Of a stretch of 64,000 bases of DNA, positions 37,001-47,598 are shown piece by piece (positions within the stretch are counted from its first letter, which is position 1; every line of letters begins with the position of its first letter). The DNA comes from Sphingopyxis alaskensis RB2256. GTDB lineage: Bacteria > Pseudomonadota > Alphaproteobacteria > Sphingomonadales > Sphingomonadaceae. Location of the stretch: NCBI RefSeq assembly GCF_000013985.1, contig NC_008048.1, forward strand, positions 806,001 through 870,000. Direction: 5' to 3'. Both the position numbers and the translations under genes were made by a program. The notes beneath the pieces are model-generated. The model searched no databases, was not told where the DNA came from, and worked only from the letters and a program-made list of their open reading frames with translations.

Positions 37001-37587
37001 GCCGCTTGCCGTTCGCGCACGGGAATCCCGGCGATACGGAGGAAATTGGCGAGCATCGCATGGCCATGCTCGGTCGCGATGCTTTCGGGGTGGAACTGGA
37101 CACCATGGATCGGCAGTTCGGCATGGCGGAAGCCCATCACCGCGCCATCGTCGCTCGTCGCGTTGATGATCAGGCTGGGCGGAATGTCGACGACCTCCAG
37201 GCTGTGATAGCGCGTCGCCTGAAAGGGCGAAGGGAGGCCCGCGTAAAGCCCGCTGCCGTCGTGGCAGACGGGCGAGGTCTTGCCGTGCATCAGATGGCCG
37301 CGCTGCACCGTGCCGCCGAAATGCTGGCCGATCGCCTGATGACCGAGGCAGACGCCGAGCAGCGGTCGTTCCGCATCGGCACAGGCGGCGACAAGGTCGA
37401 GGCTGATCCCCGCTTCGTTCGGCGTGCAGGGGCCGGGCGAGATGAGGATCGCATCGGCGCCGGTTGCGAGCGCCTGCGCCGCGGTGAGCGCATCGTTGCG
37501 CTCGACGCGCACCTCGGCCCCCAGCTCGATCAGATAATGAACGAGATTGAAGGTGAAGCTGTCATAATTGTCGATGACGAGGATCAT
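36997..37587 (-). CDS. trpG: Anthranilate synthase glutaminase subunit
   Basis: A 196-residue class I glutamine amidotransferase that feeds ammonia to TrpE. The triad is C80 ([11 protein letters not shown]), H166 and E168 (GVQFHPES). It may also serve aminodeoxychorismate synthase (PabA), as in many bacteria with one such gene. It begins [19 protein letters not shown], the family start, and is translationally coupled to trpD. Confidence 0.95.
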   Translation of the reverse strand: MILVIDNYDSFTFNLVHYLIELGAEVRVERNDALTAAQALATGADAILISPGPCTPNEAGISLDLVAACADAERPLLGVCLGHQAIGQHFGGTVQRGHLMHGKTSPVCHDGSGLYAGLPSPFQATRYHSLEVVDIPPSLIINATSDDGAVMGFRHAELPIHGVQFHPESIATEHGHAMLANFLRIAGIPVRERQAA

Positions 37588-37673
37588 GCGCGCGCCCTAA
37601 CGATTTTGCGGGGACGGGGGAAGGGATAGAAGCTTTGCCCGCGCGAAAGCCAGCTTTGCGCGGCGCGGCAGGC

Positions 37674-38969
37674 TCAGGTCGCGGCGTCGGCAGATGCGGG
37701 TGAAGGTGCAGGCAACGGCGCCGCGGCGGGCGGCACCGGCGACGGCTTGCCTTCATAGGCCGCGAGGCGGCGCAGCGCGTCGGCGCGGACATTGGCCCAG
37801 AACAGGGTGATGTCATAGACATGATAATTATTGCCGGGCAGCACATAGCCCGCGACGACGTAATTTTTGGCGACATCGGCGTCGCCGATCATCAGCAAGC
37901 CGCGCGTGTCGTCGCAGGTCGCGCCGATGCGGCCCGCGATCAGCGATCCCGACTTGAACCCTTCGGTCGGTTTCAGCGTGCCGAGATTGGCTTCGGGCGG
38001 CGCGGCGGTGTCGGGGATGCCGGTGAGCGGATTGGTGCAGAGCATCCGTGTATTCGCACGCGGGCGGCCGTCGAAGCCGATCGTCCCGTCATAGGCGTCG
38101 GTGACCATTGCGGGGTCGGCGGGATCGGCGAAGCTGACCCAGCTGACGATACAGCCCTTTTGATCGGGGGTCTGGCACGCGGGGAGGCCGAGCGCGGCGA
38201 TGTCGGTGTCGAGGCTGACCGGCCAGCCGATGATGTACGCGGCGACGATGCGCCTTGCGAGCGGCGTTCCCGCGATCTTCGTGCGGAGCAGGGTGGTCAG
38301 GTGGAGCGCCCCCTGGCTGTGCCCCGCGAGGATGATCGGCTTGTCCTTCGGCTGCGCGGCGAGGAAGGCGTCGAACGCTTCCTCGACATCGCGATAGGCC
38401 GAATCGATCGCCTTGCCCGCGGTGACGCGGTCGGTCGCGAGAAAGGCGCCGAGCGTCGCCTGGCGATAGCGCGGCGCCCAGATTTCGCCCGCGTCGGCAA
38501 AGGCGCTCGCCATGCCCTGCACGAACAGATTGGCGCGGTGGTCCGAATCGCGGTCGCTGAGCGGGGCGTTCCAGCTCGACCGGCTGTAATAGCTGGTCGG
38601 ATGGACGAAAAAGACCGCGGCGTCGCCCCTGGGGAAGGGGGGTTCGGCGGGGGTCTCGGCGGCCTTGGCGCGCGCGATCAGCGGATCGGCCGCCTTGTTT
38701 CCGGGCGCGTCGCCCGGCGTTTCGCTGCCGTCGGCGGCGGGGCGCCAGGCCGCGGGATTTTTCTCCATCCCCGGCCGCGCGAACCACATTGCGGGATCGT
38801 CATAGGCGTTCGGGGCGACCGCGGCCTGCGGCTCGAACTCGCTGCTGGGGACGAAGGCGGTGCGCGCGAGCCAGCCGGGGAAGAGCTGGTACACGATCCC
38901 CATCGCGAGGATGAGGAGGATGATCGCGGCGACGAGGTAGAGAAACTTGCGGGCCAAGGGGGGCTCCAT
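37674..38969 (-). CDS. DUF3089 alpha/beta-hydrolase-like lipoprotein or membrane protein
   Basis: The product has 431 residues. An N-terminal hydrophobic helix (about 9-29) should anchor or export it. The hydrolase core has AVFFVHPTSYYSRSSWNAPL near residue 120 and the nucleophile elbow GHSQGALHL near 215, with the Ser likely catalytic. The last ~30 residues are Pro/Ala-rich. These features match DUF3089, a family of bacterial esterase-like proteins without a settled substrate. No strong Shine-Dalgarno sequence precedes ATG 38969. It is 87 bases from trpG, on the same strand. Confidence 0.85.
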   Translation of the reverse strand: MEPPLARKFLYLVAAIILLILAMGIVYQLFPGWLARTAFVPSSEFEPQAAVAPNAYDDPAMWFARPGMEKNPAAWRPAADGSETPGDAPGNKAADPLIARAKAAETPAEPPFPRGDAAVFFVHPTSYYSRSSWNAPLSDRDSDHRANLFVQGMASAFADAGEIWAPRYRQATLGAFLATDRVTAGKAIDSAYRDVEEAFDAFLAAQPKDKPIILAGHSQGALHLTTLLRTKIAGTPLARRIVAAYIIGWPVSLDTDIAALGLPACQTPDQKGCIVSWVSFADPADPAMVTDAYDGTIGFDGRPRANTRMLCTNPLTGIPDTAAPPEANLGTLKPTEGFKSGSLIAGRIGATCDDTRGLLMIGDADVAKNYVVAGYVLPGNNYHVYDITLFWANVRADALRRLAAYEGKPSPVPPAAAPLPAPSPASADAAT

Positions 38970-39067
38970 GGGAGGGGGAGATTTGCGGGTCTCTAGCCGG
39001 TCCAGACAGGCCCTTCAAATATCTCGTCACCCCGAATCTGTTTCAGCATGACGATTTTCCAACGTAG

Positions 39068-40840
39068 ATGTGGGGCATGACCGATGCGCCTGCAAGCCCG
39101 CCCGTTCCCGATTCGCCGCGCCCTTCCGCGCGCCTCGACGGCAGCGACCCGCCGTGGCCGCTGCGGCCGTGGATCATGGCGGCGATCTGCGCCGCGGCAG
39201 GGCTGATCTTTCACCTGCTGGTCGATCATGATTATCCCTACGCGCTGGAGCCATGGCGCAGCGCGCTGGCGACCGCGGTCGCAGTGGCGACATTGGTGTT
39301 CGTGCTGGGGGTTGAACTCAGGCGCTGGCACTGGGCGCTCGGCTTTGCGCTGGGCTGGGGCGCGATCCTGGGGCTGATCGCGTGGCAAACCGCGGCCTAT
39401 AATTTACAGGGCAATGCGGTCGAATGGCCCTTCTGGTCGGGGGTGCTCGCGGTGCTCGTCGCGACGCCGCTGTTCCAGACGCGGCGCGACGTCGCACCCG
39501 ACTGGCGCTTCTGGACGCTGTGGACGATGCCCTATGACCGGCTGCACAGCCATGCATGGACCGATGCGGTGATCGGCGCGGCGGGCGTTGCGTTCGTCGG
39601 CATCACCTTTCTGCTCACCGTTCTGATCGGGCAGATGTTCAAGCTCATCGGGATCAACCTGATCTTCGACCTTTTGAACGACGAATGGTTCGGCTGGATG
39701 CTCGCGGGCGCGGCGTTCGGGGGCGCGGTCGGCTTGTTGCGCGAGCGCGACAAGCTGGTTTCGACCTTGCAGCGGCTGGTGATGATCGTACTCGCGGTGC
39801 TCGCGCCGGTGCTCGCGGTCGCGCTCGTGCTGTTCCTGCTGTCGCTCGCCGGGACGGGGTTGCAGAAGCTGTGGGATTCGGGCTTTTCGACCGCGGCGGT
39901 GATGATGGCGGTCGCGGCCTTCGCGGTGCTGCTCGCCAATGCGGTGATCGGCAACGGCAGCGACGACCGCGCGACGAGCCCCGCGTTGCGCTGGGCGGCG
40001 CCGGTGCTCGCCGTTGCGGTGCTGCCGCTCGCAGCGATTGCCTTTTATTCGATGCACCTGCGCGTCATCCAGTACGGCTGGACGCCCGGACGCATCTGGG
40101 GCGTGATCGCGGCGATGATTGCGCTCGCCTATGGGCTTGCCGGGCTGTGGGCGGTGGTGCGCGGCCGGCGCGATTTCGACGACTGGCTGCGGCCCTTGCA
40201 GCAGAAGCTGGCGATCGCGCTGATGCTGCTCGCGCTGTTCCTCGCGTTGCCGATCGTCGATTTCGGGGCGATTTCGACGCGCGACCAGCTCGCGCGGCTG
40301 AAATCGGGGGCGGTGTCGGCGGAACAGTTTGACTGGGCGGCGATGGCGTTCGATTTCGGGCCCGCCGGGCGCGCGGCGCTGACGGAACTCGCGCGCTCGC
40401 CCGACGGGGCGCGTGCCGACGCGGCGAAGGCGGCGCTGGCGGCGAAGAATCGCTGGGATCTGGCGGGACCGCGCGGCGCGCTGCCGCTGCCGCCACTGGC
40501 CGAGCGGCTGCGCGTCATCCCCGATGGGCGTTCGCTGTCGCCCGAAGCACTCGATCGCATCGCGCAAAGCCATATGTGCAGCCGGACCAGGGCCTGCGCC
40601 GCGGTGTGGATCGACGACCGGCGGATTGCCGTGCTGGGGCAGAATGAACCCGGTGAAGCGATGCGCCTCGATTTCGTTACGCAGAATGCGGCGGGTCAGT
40701 GGGTGATCGGCGATCCCGCCCTGGCGGCGGGCGATCAGAAACGGGCCGTGGACCTGTCGAAGGCGCGAATCGCGATCGAGACGGTCGAGCAGCGCCGCAT
40801 AACGGTCGATGGCGTGCCGCAATCGCCCGGTTTCGACTAG
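39068..40840 (+). CDS. DUF4153 multi-pass membrane protein
   Basis: A protein of up to 590 residues with about 11 predicted membrane spans through residue ~415, then a soluble C-terminal domain of ~170 residues. Blocks such as [35 protein letters not shown] and the paired central spans fit DUF4153. The soluble part has a Cys pair, [17 protein letters not shown], perhaps a disulphide. Function is unknown. ATG 39077 is an alternative start nine bases downstream. It is divergent from the DUF3089 gene. Confidence 0.82.
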   Translation: MWGMTDAPASPPVPDSPRPSARLDGSDPPWPLRPWIMAAICAAAGLIFHLLVDHDYPYALEPWRSALATAVAVATLVFVLGVELRRWHWALGFALGWGAILGLIAWQTAAYNLQGNAVEWPFWSGVLAVLVATPLFQTRRDVAPDWRFWTLWTMPYDRLHSHAWTDAVIGAAGVAFVGITFLLTVLIGQMFKLIGINLIFDLLNDEWFGWMLAGAAFGGAVGLLRERDKLVSTLQRLVMIVLAVLAPVLAVALVLFLLSLAGTGLQKLWDSGFSTAAVMMAVAAFAVLLANAVIGNGSDDRATSPALRWAAPVLAVAVLPLAAIAFYSMHLRVIQYGWTPGRIWGVIAAMIALAYGLAGLWAVVRGRRDFDDWLRPLQQKLAIALMLLALFLALPIVDFGAISTRDQLARLKSGAVSAEQFDWAAMAFDFGPAGRAALTELARSPDGARADAAKAALAAKNRWDLAGPRGALPLPPLAERLRVIPDGRSLSPEALDRIAQSHMCSRTRACAAVWIDDRRIAVLGQNEPGEAMRLDFVTQNAAGQWVIGDPALAAGDQKRAVDLSKARIAIETVEQRRITVDGVPQSPGFD

Positions 40841-40905
40841 CCGCCGCTTGAAGCGGGCGGGGCGCGGTGCTAGCGGCGCCTCTTCTCCCGCAAAGGCAGG
40901 AATCA

Positions 40906-41208
40906 ATGGCAATCGATCAGGCAACAGTGAGGAAAATCGCGTCGCTGGCGCGCATCGCGATCAGCGATGCCGAAGCCGCCGCGATGGAAGGCGAATTGAA
41001 CGGCATTCTGGGCTGGGTCGAACAACTCGGCGAGGTGGATGTGAGCGGGGTCGAACCGATGACCGCGGTGATCCCGAACACGCTCCGCCTGCGCGACGAT
41101 GTCGTCGACGCCGACCCGCTGACCGGCGGCAACCGCCGCGACGATATTCTCGCCAATGCGCCGGCGGCGATGCACGGCTTTTTCGGCGTGCCGAAAGTGA
41201 TCGAATAA
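40906..41208 (+). CDS. gatC: Asp/Glu-tRNA amidotransferase subunit C
   Basis: A 100-residue GatC, the belt that holds GatA and GatB together. It begins [20 protein letters not shown] and has [22 protein letters not shown] and LRDDVV as in the family. ATG 40906 follows GCAGGAA; the longer in-frame start at 40867 is unlike GatC. The stop overlaps the gatA start as TAATG. The complex makes Gln-tRNA and Asn-tRNA by amidation; glnS and asnS are not in view. Confidence 0.95.
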
Positions 41209-42689
41209 TGACCGAGCTGACCAATTTGACCGTCGCGCAGATCCGCGACGGGCACCGCGCGGGCGATTTTTCCGCCGTTGAAGTGGCCGAGGCGTTCAAC
41301 GCCAATGTCGCAGCGGCGAAGGCGCTCAATGCGTTTATCGTCGAGACGCCCGATCTTGCGATCGAAGCCGCGAAGGCGGCCGATGCCGACCGCGCGGCGG
41401 GGACGCTGAAACCGCTGTCGGGCGTGCCGATCGGCATGAAGGACCTGTTCTGCACCAACGGCGTGCAGACGACGGCCGCGAGCCACATGCTCGAAGGCTT
41501 CGTGCCGCGCTATGAATCGACCGTCAGCCAGAAATTGTGGGACGCGGGCGCGGGGATGCTGGGCAAGCTCAACCTCGACCAGTTCGCGATGGGGTCGTCG
41601 AACGAGACGAGCTATTTCGGCAACGTCATCAGCCCGTGGCGGCGCAACGACGGCGGCAATGCCGCGCTCGCGCCGGGCGGCTCGTCGGGCGGCTCGTCGG
41701 CGGCGATCGCGGCGCGGCTGTGCCCCGCGGCGACGGGGACCGACACCGGCGGGTCGATCCGCCAGCCCGCGGCCTTCACCGGCATTTCAGGGATCAAGCC
41801 GACCTATGGCCGCTGTTCGCGCTGGGGCATCGTGGCGTTCGCCAGCTCGCTCGACCAGGCGGGGCCGATGGCGCGGACGGTGCGCGACTGCGCGATCATG
41901 CTCGAAAATATGGCGGGCTTCGATCCGAAGGACGCGACCAGCCTCGATCTGCCGGTGCCGAATTGGGAAGCGGCCTTGTCGAGCGATTTGAGGGGCAAGA
42001 CGGTTGGTATTCCCAGGGAATATCGGCTGGAGGGTATCGACCCCGACATCGACGCGATGTGGGACGCCGGGATCGCGATGCTGAAGGATGCGGAGGCCGC
42101 GGTCGTCGAGATCAGCCTGCCGCATACCAAATATGCGCTGCCCGCCTATTATATCATCGCGCCCGCCGAGGCGTCGTCGAACCTCGCGCGCTATGACGGC
42201 GTGCGCTATGGCCTCCGCGATCTGCCGCAGGGCGCGGGGTTGCAGGACATGTACGCCGCGACGCGCGCCGAGGGCTTCGGGGCGGAGGTCAAGCGCCGCA
42301 TCATGATCGGCACCTATGTTCTGTCGGCGGGCTTCTACGACGCCTATTATACGCAGGCGCAGAAGGTGCGGACGCTGATCGCGCGCGATTTCGAGGCGGC
42401 TTTTGGCTCGTGCGACGTGATCCTCGCGCCGACCGCGCCGTCGGCGGCGTTCGGGCTGGGCGAGAAGATGGCCGATCCGCTGGCGATGTATTTGAACGAC
42501 GTGTTCGCGGTGCCCGCGAGCCTCGCGGGGCTGCCCGCGATGTCGGTCCCCGCGGCGCTGAACCGCGAAGGGCTGCCGCTGGGTTTGCAGATCATCGGCA
42601 AGCCGTTCGACGAGCAGGGGGTGCTGAACGCCGGGCTGGCGATTGAAGAGCGCGCCGGGTTCACGGCGCGGGCGGAGAAGTGGTGGTGA
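41208..42689 (+). CDS. gatA: Asp/Glu-tRNA amidotransferase subunit A
   Basis: A 493-residue amidase of the GatCAB complex. The Ser-cisSer-Lys triad is visible: Lys in [11 protein letters not shown] (about K78), the cis-Ser in [14 protein letters not shown] (near 159) and the nucleophile Ser in [12 protein letters not shown] (near 183). It releases ammonia from glutamine for GatB. It is coupled to gatC by a one-base overlap and followed by gatB after a family E repeat. Confidence 0.96.
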   Translation: MTELTNLTVAQIRDGHRAGDFSAVEVAEAFNANVAAAKALNAFIVETPDLAIEAAKAADADRAAGTLKPLSGVPIGMKDLFCTNGVQTTAASHMLEGFVPRYESTVSQKLWDAGAGMLGKLNLDQFAMGSSNETSYFGNVISPWRRNDGGNAALAPGGSSGGSSAAIAARLCPAATGTDTGGSIRQPAAFTGISGIKPTYGRCSRWGIVAFASSLDQAGPMARTVRDCAIMLENMAGFDPKDATSLDLPVPNWEAALSSDLRGKTVGIPREYRLEGIDPDIDAMWDAGIAMLKDAEAAVVEISLPHTKYALPAYYIIAPAEASSNLARYDGVRYGLRDLPQGAGLQDMYAATRAEGFGAEVKRRIMIGTYVLSAGFYDAYYTQAQKVRTLIARDFEAAFGSCDVILAPTAPSAAFGLGEKMADPLAMYLNDVFAVPASLAGLPAMSVPAALNREGLPLGLQIIGKPFDEQGVLNAGLAIEERAGFTARAEKWW

Positions 42690-42700
42690 TTTGGTGGTGT

Positions 42701-42774
42701 GCTCCTGCGAACGCAGGAGCCCAGGGCGGCCTAGCGCTGCCCCACTCTGGGTTCCCGCTTTCGCGGGAACGCAC
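42701..42774. repeat. Palindromic repeat, family E
   Basis: Two hairpins in tandem: GCTCCTGCG-AA-CGCAGGAGC and GTTCCCGC-TTT-GCGGGAAC, in the gatA-gatB gap. A transcript here would fold strongly, between two subunits of the same complex. Confidence 0.82.
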
Positions 42775-42788
42775 AAAGGATGCGGATG

Positions 42789-44255
42789 ATGAGTGATTAT
42801 CGAGTGCAGGGCGAAACCGGCGAGTGGGAGGTCGTGATTGGCCTCGAGGTCCACGCCCAGATCACGACCAACGCCAAGCTGTTTTCGGGCGCCGCGACGG
42901 CGTTTGGCGCCGAGCCGAACACGCAGGTGTCGCTGGTCGACGCTGCGATGCCGGGGATGCTGCCGGTGCCGAACCGCGAGTGCATCCGCCAGGCGGTGCG
43001 CACGGGGATGGCGATCGAGGCGCAGATCAATCGCTGGTCGCGGTTCGACCGCAAGAATTATTTCTATGCCGACCTGCCGCAGGGCTATCAGATTTCGCAG
43101 CTTTATCATCCGCTGGTCGGCGAAGGTTCGCTGACGATCGCCGCCGATGAAAAGGCCGGGATTCCCGCCGACAAGGTGATCGGGATCGAGCGTATCCATG
43201 TCGAACAGGATGCGGGGAAGCTGATGCACGACCAGCATCCGACGATGTCCTATGTCGATTTGAACCGCAGCGGGGTCGCGTTGATGGAGATCGTGTCGAA
43301 ACCCGACATGCGCTCGCCCGCCGAAGCCGGCGCCTATGTGCGCAAGCTGCGCTCGATCCTGCGCTATGTCGGCTCGTGCGACGGCAATATGGAAGAAGGC
43401 TCGATGCGCGCCGACGTCAACGTCAGCGTGCGGCGGCCCGGCGAGGCGTTCGGCACGCGCACCGAGACGAAGAACGTCAATTCGGTGCGCTTCGTGATGG
43501 CGGTGATCGAGGGCGAGGCGAAGCGGCAGGTCGCGCTGATCGAGAGCGGCGGCGAGGTGGTGCAGGAAACGCGCCTCTACGATCCCGACCGGGGCGAGAC
43601 GCGGTCGATGCGGTCGAAGGAAGACGCGCATGACTATCGCTACTTCCCCGATCCCGACCTGTTGCCGCTCGAACTCGACGACGCCTTTCTCGAAGAATGC
43701 CGCGCGAGCCTGCCTGAATTGCCCGACGCCAAGCGCGCGCGTTATCTGGCGGCGGGGATCAGCGCCTATAACGCCGATGTGCTGACCGCCGAGGTCGAGG
43801 CGGCGCGCTGGTTCGACGCGCTGCTCGAAGCCGGCGCAAAGCCCGTCGCGGCGGCGAACTGGGTGACGAGCGAGCTGTTCGGCGCCTTGAACCGGCTCGG
43901 TCGCGACATTTCGGATTCGCCAGTCAGTCCGGCGCAGGCCGCCGAATTGCTCGGCCTCGTCGCCGATGGCACGATTTCGGGGACGATTGCGAAACAGGTA
44001 TTCGAAAAGATGCTCGAAAGCGGCGACGGCGCCGCGGCGATCGTCGATCGTGAGGGCCTCAAGCAGACGAGCGACACGGGCGCAATCGAAGCCGAGATCG
44101 CCAAGGTTCTCGCCGCCAATGCCGACAAGGTCGAGCAGTATAAGGGCGGCAAGGAAGCCCTGTTCGGCTTCTTCGTCGGGCAGACGATGAAGGCGATGCA
44201 GGGCAAGGCAAACCCGCAGGTCGTCAACGAGCTGCTGAAAAAGGCACTGGGCTGA
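42789..44255 (+). CDS. gatB: Asp/Glu-tRNA amidotransferase subunit B
   Basis: The kinase/transamidase subunit that activates Glu- or Asp-tRNA. Family blocks are [62 protein letters not shown] and [14 protein letters not shown]. The C-terminal YqeY-like tail domain ends [15 protein letters not shown]. About 488 residues. In-frame ATGs at 42780 and 42786 are alternative starts; 42789 is best spaced from AAAGGA. Confidence 0.96.
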   Translation: MSDYRVQGETGEWEVVIGLEVHAQITTNAKLFSGAATAFGAEPNTQVSLVDAAMPGMLPVPNRECIRQAVRTGMAIEAQINRWSRFDRKNYFYADLPQGYQISQLYHPLVGEGSLTIAADEKAGIPADKVIGIERIHVEQDAGKLMHDQHPTMSYVDLNRSGVALMEIVSKPDMRSPAEAGAYVRKLRSILRYVGSCDGNMEEGSMRADVNVSVRRPGEAFGTRTETKNVNSVRFVMAVIEGEAKRQVALIESGGEVVQETRLYDPDRGETRSMRSKEDAHDYRYFPDPDLLPLELDDAFLEECRASLPELPDAKRARYLAAGISAYNADVLTAEVEAARWFDALLEAGAKPVAAANWVTSELFGALNRLGRDISDSPVSPAQAAELLGLVADGTISGTIAKQVFEKMLESGDGAAAIVDREGLKQTSDTGAIEAEIAKVLAANADKVEQYKGGKEALFGFFVGQTMKAMQGKANPQVVNELLKKALG

Positions 44256-44257
44256 GC

Positions 44258-44455
44258 CTAAATCTGCTGCGGCGGCACTTCGTCGGGCCCGCGGCCCGGC
44301 TCGTCGATGTCACCGCCGCCGGGGCGACCGGGGATTTCGGCGGGCTGGCCCGCGGGGTCTTCGAGCGGGGCCGGCTGGACCGGCCTTTCGGGCGGCGATT
44401 GCGGTTCGATCGTGTCGGGCCTGGGCTTGGGAAGCGGGTCGGGGCCGTTGGTCAT
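44258..44455 (-). CDS. Small proline-rich hypothetical protein
   Basis: A 65-residue protein, MTNGPDPLPKPRPDTIEPQ and onwards, rich in Pro, Gly, Asp and Glu, with no hydrophobic core; it is probably disordered. It is supported by a strong AAGGAGAGTG eight bases before ATG 44455 and by a composition unlike a chance frame. The stop lies two bases past the gatB stop, tail to tail. I do not recognise a function. Confidence 0.65.
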   Translation of the reverse strand: MTNGPDPLPKPRPDTIEPQSPPERPVQPAPLEDPAGQPAEIPGRPGGGDIDEPGRGPDEVPPQQI

Positions 44456-44622
44456 GTCACTCTCCTTGGCTTCATCAACGAACGGGCAGGATACATGTTC
44501 CGGCCGCGGATTTTGGGGCGGTGTGCCCTTGCCCTTGGCGGCGCGTCTGCTATAGCCCCGCGCGGCCCGCACGGGCGTGCGCGGCAGCGCATGATTTCGC
44601 GCACCCGGCCGAAAGCTCATGC

Positions 44623-44707
44623 GCGGGCGTGGCGGAATTGGTAGACGCGCTGGTTTTAGGTACCAGTATCGCAAGATGTGGGGGTTCGAGTCCCTTCGCC
44701 CGCACCA
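44623..44707 (+). tRNA. tRNA-Leu (anticodon TAG)
   Basis: Acceptor GCGGGCG (44623-44629) pairs with CGCCCGC (44697-44703). The anticodon stem CTGGT/ACCAG holds loop TTTAGGT with anticodon TAG (reads CUA). A long class II variable arm (ATCGCAAGATGTGG region) and T loop TTCGAGT follow; CCA is encoded at the 3' end. Confidence 0.94.
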
Positions 44708-44797
44708 CCTTCGCGAGCAGCAAGCCGGGACAAGGGGAACGCCGCCATTTGGCCGGGGTTCGGACAAGAGATTTTGAGCAAGGATAAGACCAAGGCA

Positions 44798-46408
44798 ATG
44801 AAGACCGTCGAAACGCTGAACGAAGGCCTGAAGCGCGAATATCGCGTCACCATCACCGCCAAGGATATCGACGCGCGCGTCGACGAAGAGGTGAAGAGCA
44901 TCGCCCCGACCGTCCGCATGCCCGGTTTCCGCCCCGGCAAGGTGCCGCCCAACCTCATTCGCAAGATGCACGGCGCCGCGCTGTCGGCCGACGCGCTCAA
45001 CAAGGCGATCGACGCCGGCGTGCGCGACCTGATGGCGAAGGAAAAGCTGCGCCCGGCGCTCCAGCCCGCGGTGACGCTGGCCGACGGTTATGAAGCCGGC
45101 AAGGATGCCGAGTTGACCGTCGCGCTGGAAGTGCTGCCGGAAATCGAAACGCCGTCGATCGACGGGCTGAAGCTCGAGCGGCTGACCGTTCCCGCCGACG
45201 ACAAGGCGGTGATGGCGAAGATCGAGGAATTCGCCGCGCAGATGAAGCGCTTCGAAGAAGCGCCGAAGACCAGGAAGGCCGCGACCGGCGATCAGGTCAT
45301 CATCGACTTTGCCGGCAGCGTCGACGGCACCCCCTTCGACGGCGGCACGGGCGAGGATATGGCGGTCGAAATCGGTTCGGGCCAGCTGATCCCCGGTTTC
45401 GAGGACCAGCTCGTCGGCGTCAAGGCGGGCGACGAAAAAACGTTGAAGGTCACGTTCCCGGAAGACTATCCGGTCGAGACCCTGAAGGGCAAGCTGGCCG
45501 AATTCGCCGTGACGGTGAAGGAAGTGAAGGTTCCCGCCGCGACGAAGATCGACGACGAATTTGCCAAGTCGCTCGGCCTCGAAAGCCTCGACAAGCTCAA
45601 GGAGCTGATGAAGGATCAGGTCGAGCAGGAACTCAACGGCCTGACCCGCACCCATATGAAGCGCAAGCTGCTCGACCAGCTCGCCGCCGCCCATGACTTC
45701 GAGGTGCCGCCGACGATGGTCGAGGCCGAGTTCAACCAGATCTGGCAGCAGCTCGAGCATGAAGCGAGCCACGAGGAAGATCCCGAAGCGGCGAAGGCCG
45801 AGCTGGAGAACGACCGCGAGGAATATCGTGCCATCGCGGTGCGCCGCGTCCGCCTGGGCCTGCTCCTCTCCGAAATCGGCCAGGCGCATGGCGTGCAGGT
45901 CTCTCAGCAGGAGATGCAGCGCCTGATCATGCAGGCGGCGCAGCAGTATCGGCCCGAGGATCGCCAGCGGTTCGTCGAATATGTCCAGCAGGACGCGCTC
46001 GCCGCCGCGCAGCTCCGCGCCCCGCTCTATGAAGACAAGGTCGTCGACTTCCTGTTTGAAAAGGCCGAAATCACCGACCGCGAAACGACGCGCGAGGAAC
46101 TGGAGGCGGCGATCGAGGCCGACGACGACAGCGGTCATGTCCACGGACCGGGCTGCGGCCACGACCATGACGAAAAACCGGCCAAGAAGGCGGCGGCGAA
46201 GAAGCCCGCCACCAAGAAGGAAGCGGTGAAGGACGAGGCCAAGGCCGAGGAAGCCCCCGCCAAGAAGGCGCCGGCGAAAAAGGCCGAGCCCAAGGCCGAA
46301 GCCAAACCCGCCGCGGCAAAGAAGGCCGCGCCGGCCAAGGCTGCGGCCGAGGAAAAGGCCGAGCCAGCGAAGAAGGCGCCCGCCAAAAAGGCTGCGGCGA
46401 AGAAATAG
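44798..46408 (+). CDS. tig: Trigger factor with extended C-terminal tail
   Basis: A ribosome-bound chaperone and prolyl isomerase. The ribosome-binding loop is GFRPGKVP (43-50), the FKBP-type domain covers about 160-245 (GDQVIIDFAGSVDG ... GQLIPGFEDQLVG) and helical arms follow to about 430. The protein is about 536 residues against the usual ~430-450, because of a ~95-residue tail. The tail opens with a His/Cys cluster (SGHVHGPGCGHDHDE, about 446-460) that could bind metal and continues with Ala/Lys/Pro repeats resembling histone H1-like proteins. A strong terminator follows. Confidence 0.95.
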   Translation: MKTVETLNEGLKREYRVTITAKDIDARVDEEVKSIAPTVRMPGFRPGKVPPNLIRKMHGAALSADALNKAIDAGVRDLMAKEKLRPALQPAVTLADGYEAGKDAELTVALEVLPEIETPSIDGLKLERLTVPADDKAVMAKIEEFAAQMKRFEEAPKTRKAATGDQVIIDFAGSVDGTPFDGGTGEDMAVEIGSGQLIPGFEDQLVGVKAGDEKTLKVTFPEDYPVETLKGKLAEFAVTVKEVKVPAATKIDDEFAKSLGLESLDKLKELMKDQVEQELNGLTRTHMKRKLLDQLAAAHDFEVPPTMVEAEFNQIWQQLEHEASHEEDPEAAKAELENDREEYRAIAVRRVRLGLLLSEIGQAHGVQVSQQEMQRLIMQAAQQYRPEDRQRFVEYVQQDALAAAQLRAPLYEDKVVDFLFEKAEITDRETTREELEAAIEADDDSGHVHGPGCGHDHDEKPAKKAAAKKPATKKEAVKDEAKAEEAPAKKAPAKKAEPKAEAKPAAAKKAAPAKAAAEEKAEPAKKAPAKKAAAKK

Positions 46409-46427
46409 GTTTCGGCTGTCGATCGAC

Positions 46428-46464
46428 AAAAGGCCGGGTGGAGGATGCTCCGCCCGGCCTTTTT
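46428..46464 (+). terminator. Rho-independent terminator of tig
   Basis: AAAGGCCGGG and CCCGGCCTTT pair around a 14-base inner hairpin (GGAG/CTCC) and are followed by TTTT, 20 bases past the stop. Confidence 0.9.
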
Positions 46465-46555
46465 GTTTCAGAACGGCGCCTCCGCGCAGGCACGGGCCGC
46501 TATCGGTAGCTCAAGGTCGCCAGCGGCCCCGCCTGCGCGGCGGCGACGGACACCC

Positions 46556-47173
46556 TCAGATCACGTCCATATTATAGCAATGCCAGCTGAAGATCGCCGC
46601 GGCGCCGCGGTGCGGGCGCCAGGCTTCGGCAAGTTCGCGCGCCTGCTTCTCGCTCGGCCGCGCGCCCAATTGCAGGATGCGACCGACCGCCTCCTGCACC
46701 GCCAGGTCGCCTGCGGGCCAGATGTCGGGGCGGCCTTCGGCGAACAGCAGATAGATTTCGGCCGACCAGCGGCCGATGCCCTTCACCCGCGTGAGCAGCG
46801 CGATCGCTTCCTCATCGTCGGCGGGCAGCGCGTCGAAGGTCAGCTCGCCGTCGAGAATCAGTTGCGCGAGGCTTTTGGCATAGCCCTGTTTCTGCCCCGA
46901 CAGGCCGCAGGCGCGCAGCGTGTCGAAATCGGCGGCGGCGATCACTTCGGCGGGGCAGCCCGCGCCGAATTGCGCTTCCAGCTTGTTCCAGATCGAGGTC
47001 GCGGCGGCGACGCTGACCTGCTGCCCGACGATGGTGCGCAGCAACGTGGTATAGCCGCGCTCGCGGATGCGTGGTTCGGGATAGCCGGCGTTGCCGAGCG
47101 CGCGGGCGAAATTGGCGTCCCTTGCCGCCAGCGCGTCGATTCCCGCATTCAGCTGCTGCTGGCTGAGGCCCAT
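46556..47173 (-). CDS. DNA-3-methyladenine glycosylase II-type (AlkA family)
   Basis: The product has 205 residues. The helix-hairpin-helix is LLTRVKGIGRWSAEIYLLFA and the Gly/Pro-Asp segment is RPDIWPAGDLAVQEAVG, where the conserved Asp of the HhH-GPD fold acts in base excision. It lacks the N-terminal domain of E. coli AlkA, so it is the compact AlkA/MagIII-like form. It removes alkylated purines. ATG 47173 follows AAGGAG. Divergent from the ferredoxin gene. Confidence 0.9.
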   Translation of the reverse strand: MGLSQQQLNAGIDALAARDANFARALGNAGYPEPRIRERGYTTLLRTIVGQQVSVAAATSIWNKLEAQFGAGCPAEVIAAADFDTLRACGLSGQKQGYAKSLAQLILDGELTFDALPADDEEAIALLTRVKGIGRWSAEIYLLFAEGRPDIWPAGDLAVQEAVGRILQLGARPSEKQARELAEAWRPHRGAAAIFSWHCYNMDVI

Positions 47174-47273
47174 CGCATATTCTCCTTTTGTTCCCAAGGT
47201 TGCTGATAGCAACGCTTGATTTGACTGGCAACGCGCGACATAGCGCATGCGAAACAAATCTATGGGGACGAGC

Positions 47274-47591
47274 ATGGCCAAGCTGATTGTCGTGACGCGC
47301 GACGGGACCGAGCATGAGATCGAGGGCGACACCAGCCTGACCGTGATGGAAAATATCCGCGATGCGGGTTTCGACGAACTGCTCGCGCTGTGCGGCGGCT
47401 GCTGTTCGTGCGCGACGTGCCATGTCCATGTCGAGGCGGGCGACCGGGACGCCTTGCCCGCGATGAGCGAGGATGAGAACGACCTGCTCGATTCGACCAC
47501 CGACCGAGACGAGACGTCGCGCCTGTCGTGCCAGATCCCGTTCAGCGATGCGCTCGACGGGCTGAAGGTGCGCATCGCGGCGGAAGATTGA
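47274..47591 (+). CDS. 2Fe-2S ferredoxin, adrenodoxin type
   Basis: A 105-residue electron carrier. Cluster ligands lie in [15 protein letters not shown] (C-X5-C-X2-C) and RLSCQIP, and the protein has the acidic interaction helix [14 protein letters not shown] 47274 follows GGGGACG; an earlier in-frame ATG at 47247 is less likely. In sphingomonads such ferredoxins serve P450s or Fe-S assembly; the partner is not adjacent here. It converges on rlmB across a hairpin. Confidence 0.93.
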   Translation: MAKLIVVTRDGTEHEIEGDTSLTVMENIRDAGFDELLALCGGCCSCATCHVHVEAGDRDALPAMSEDENDLLDSTTDRDETSRLSCQIPFSDALDGLKVRIAAED

Positions 47592-47598
47592 CCTATAC

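Noticed and set aside
41787..43631. Long - strand frame opposite gatA and gatB
   Set aside because: Antisense to two complete housekeeping genes, His/Arg/Asp-rich with no family pattern.
44258..46429. Long - strand frame opposite trigger factor
   Set aside because: Most of it mirrors the tig coding sequence; only the last 65 codons, which have their own ribosome-binding site, were kept as a small gene.
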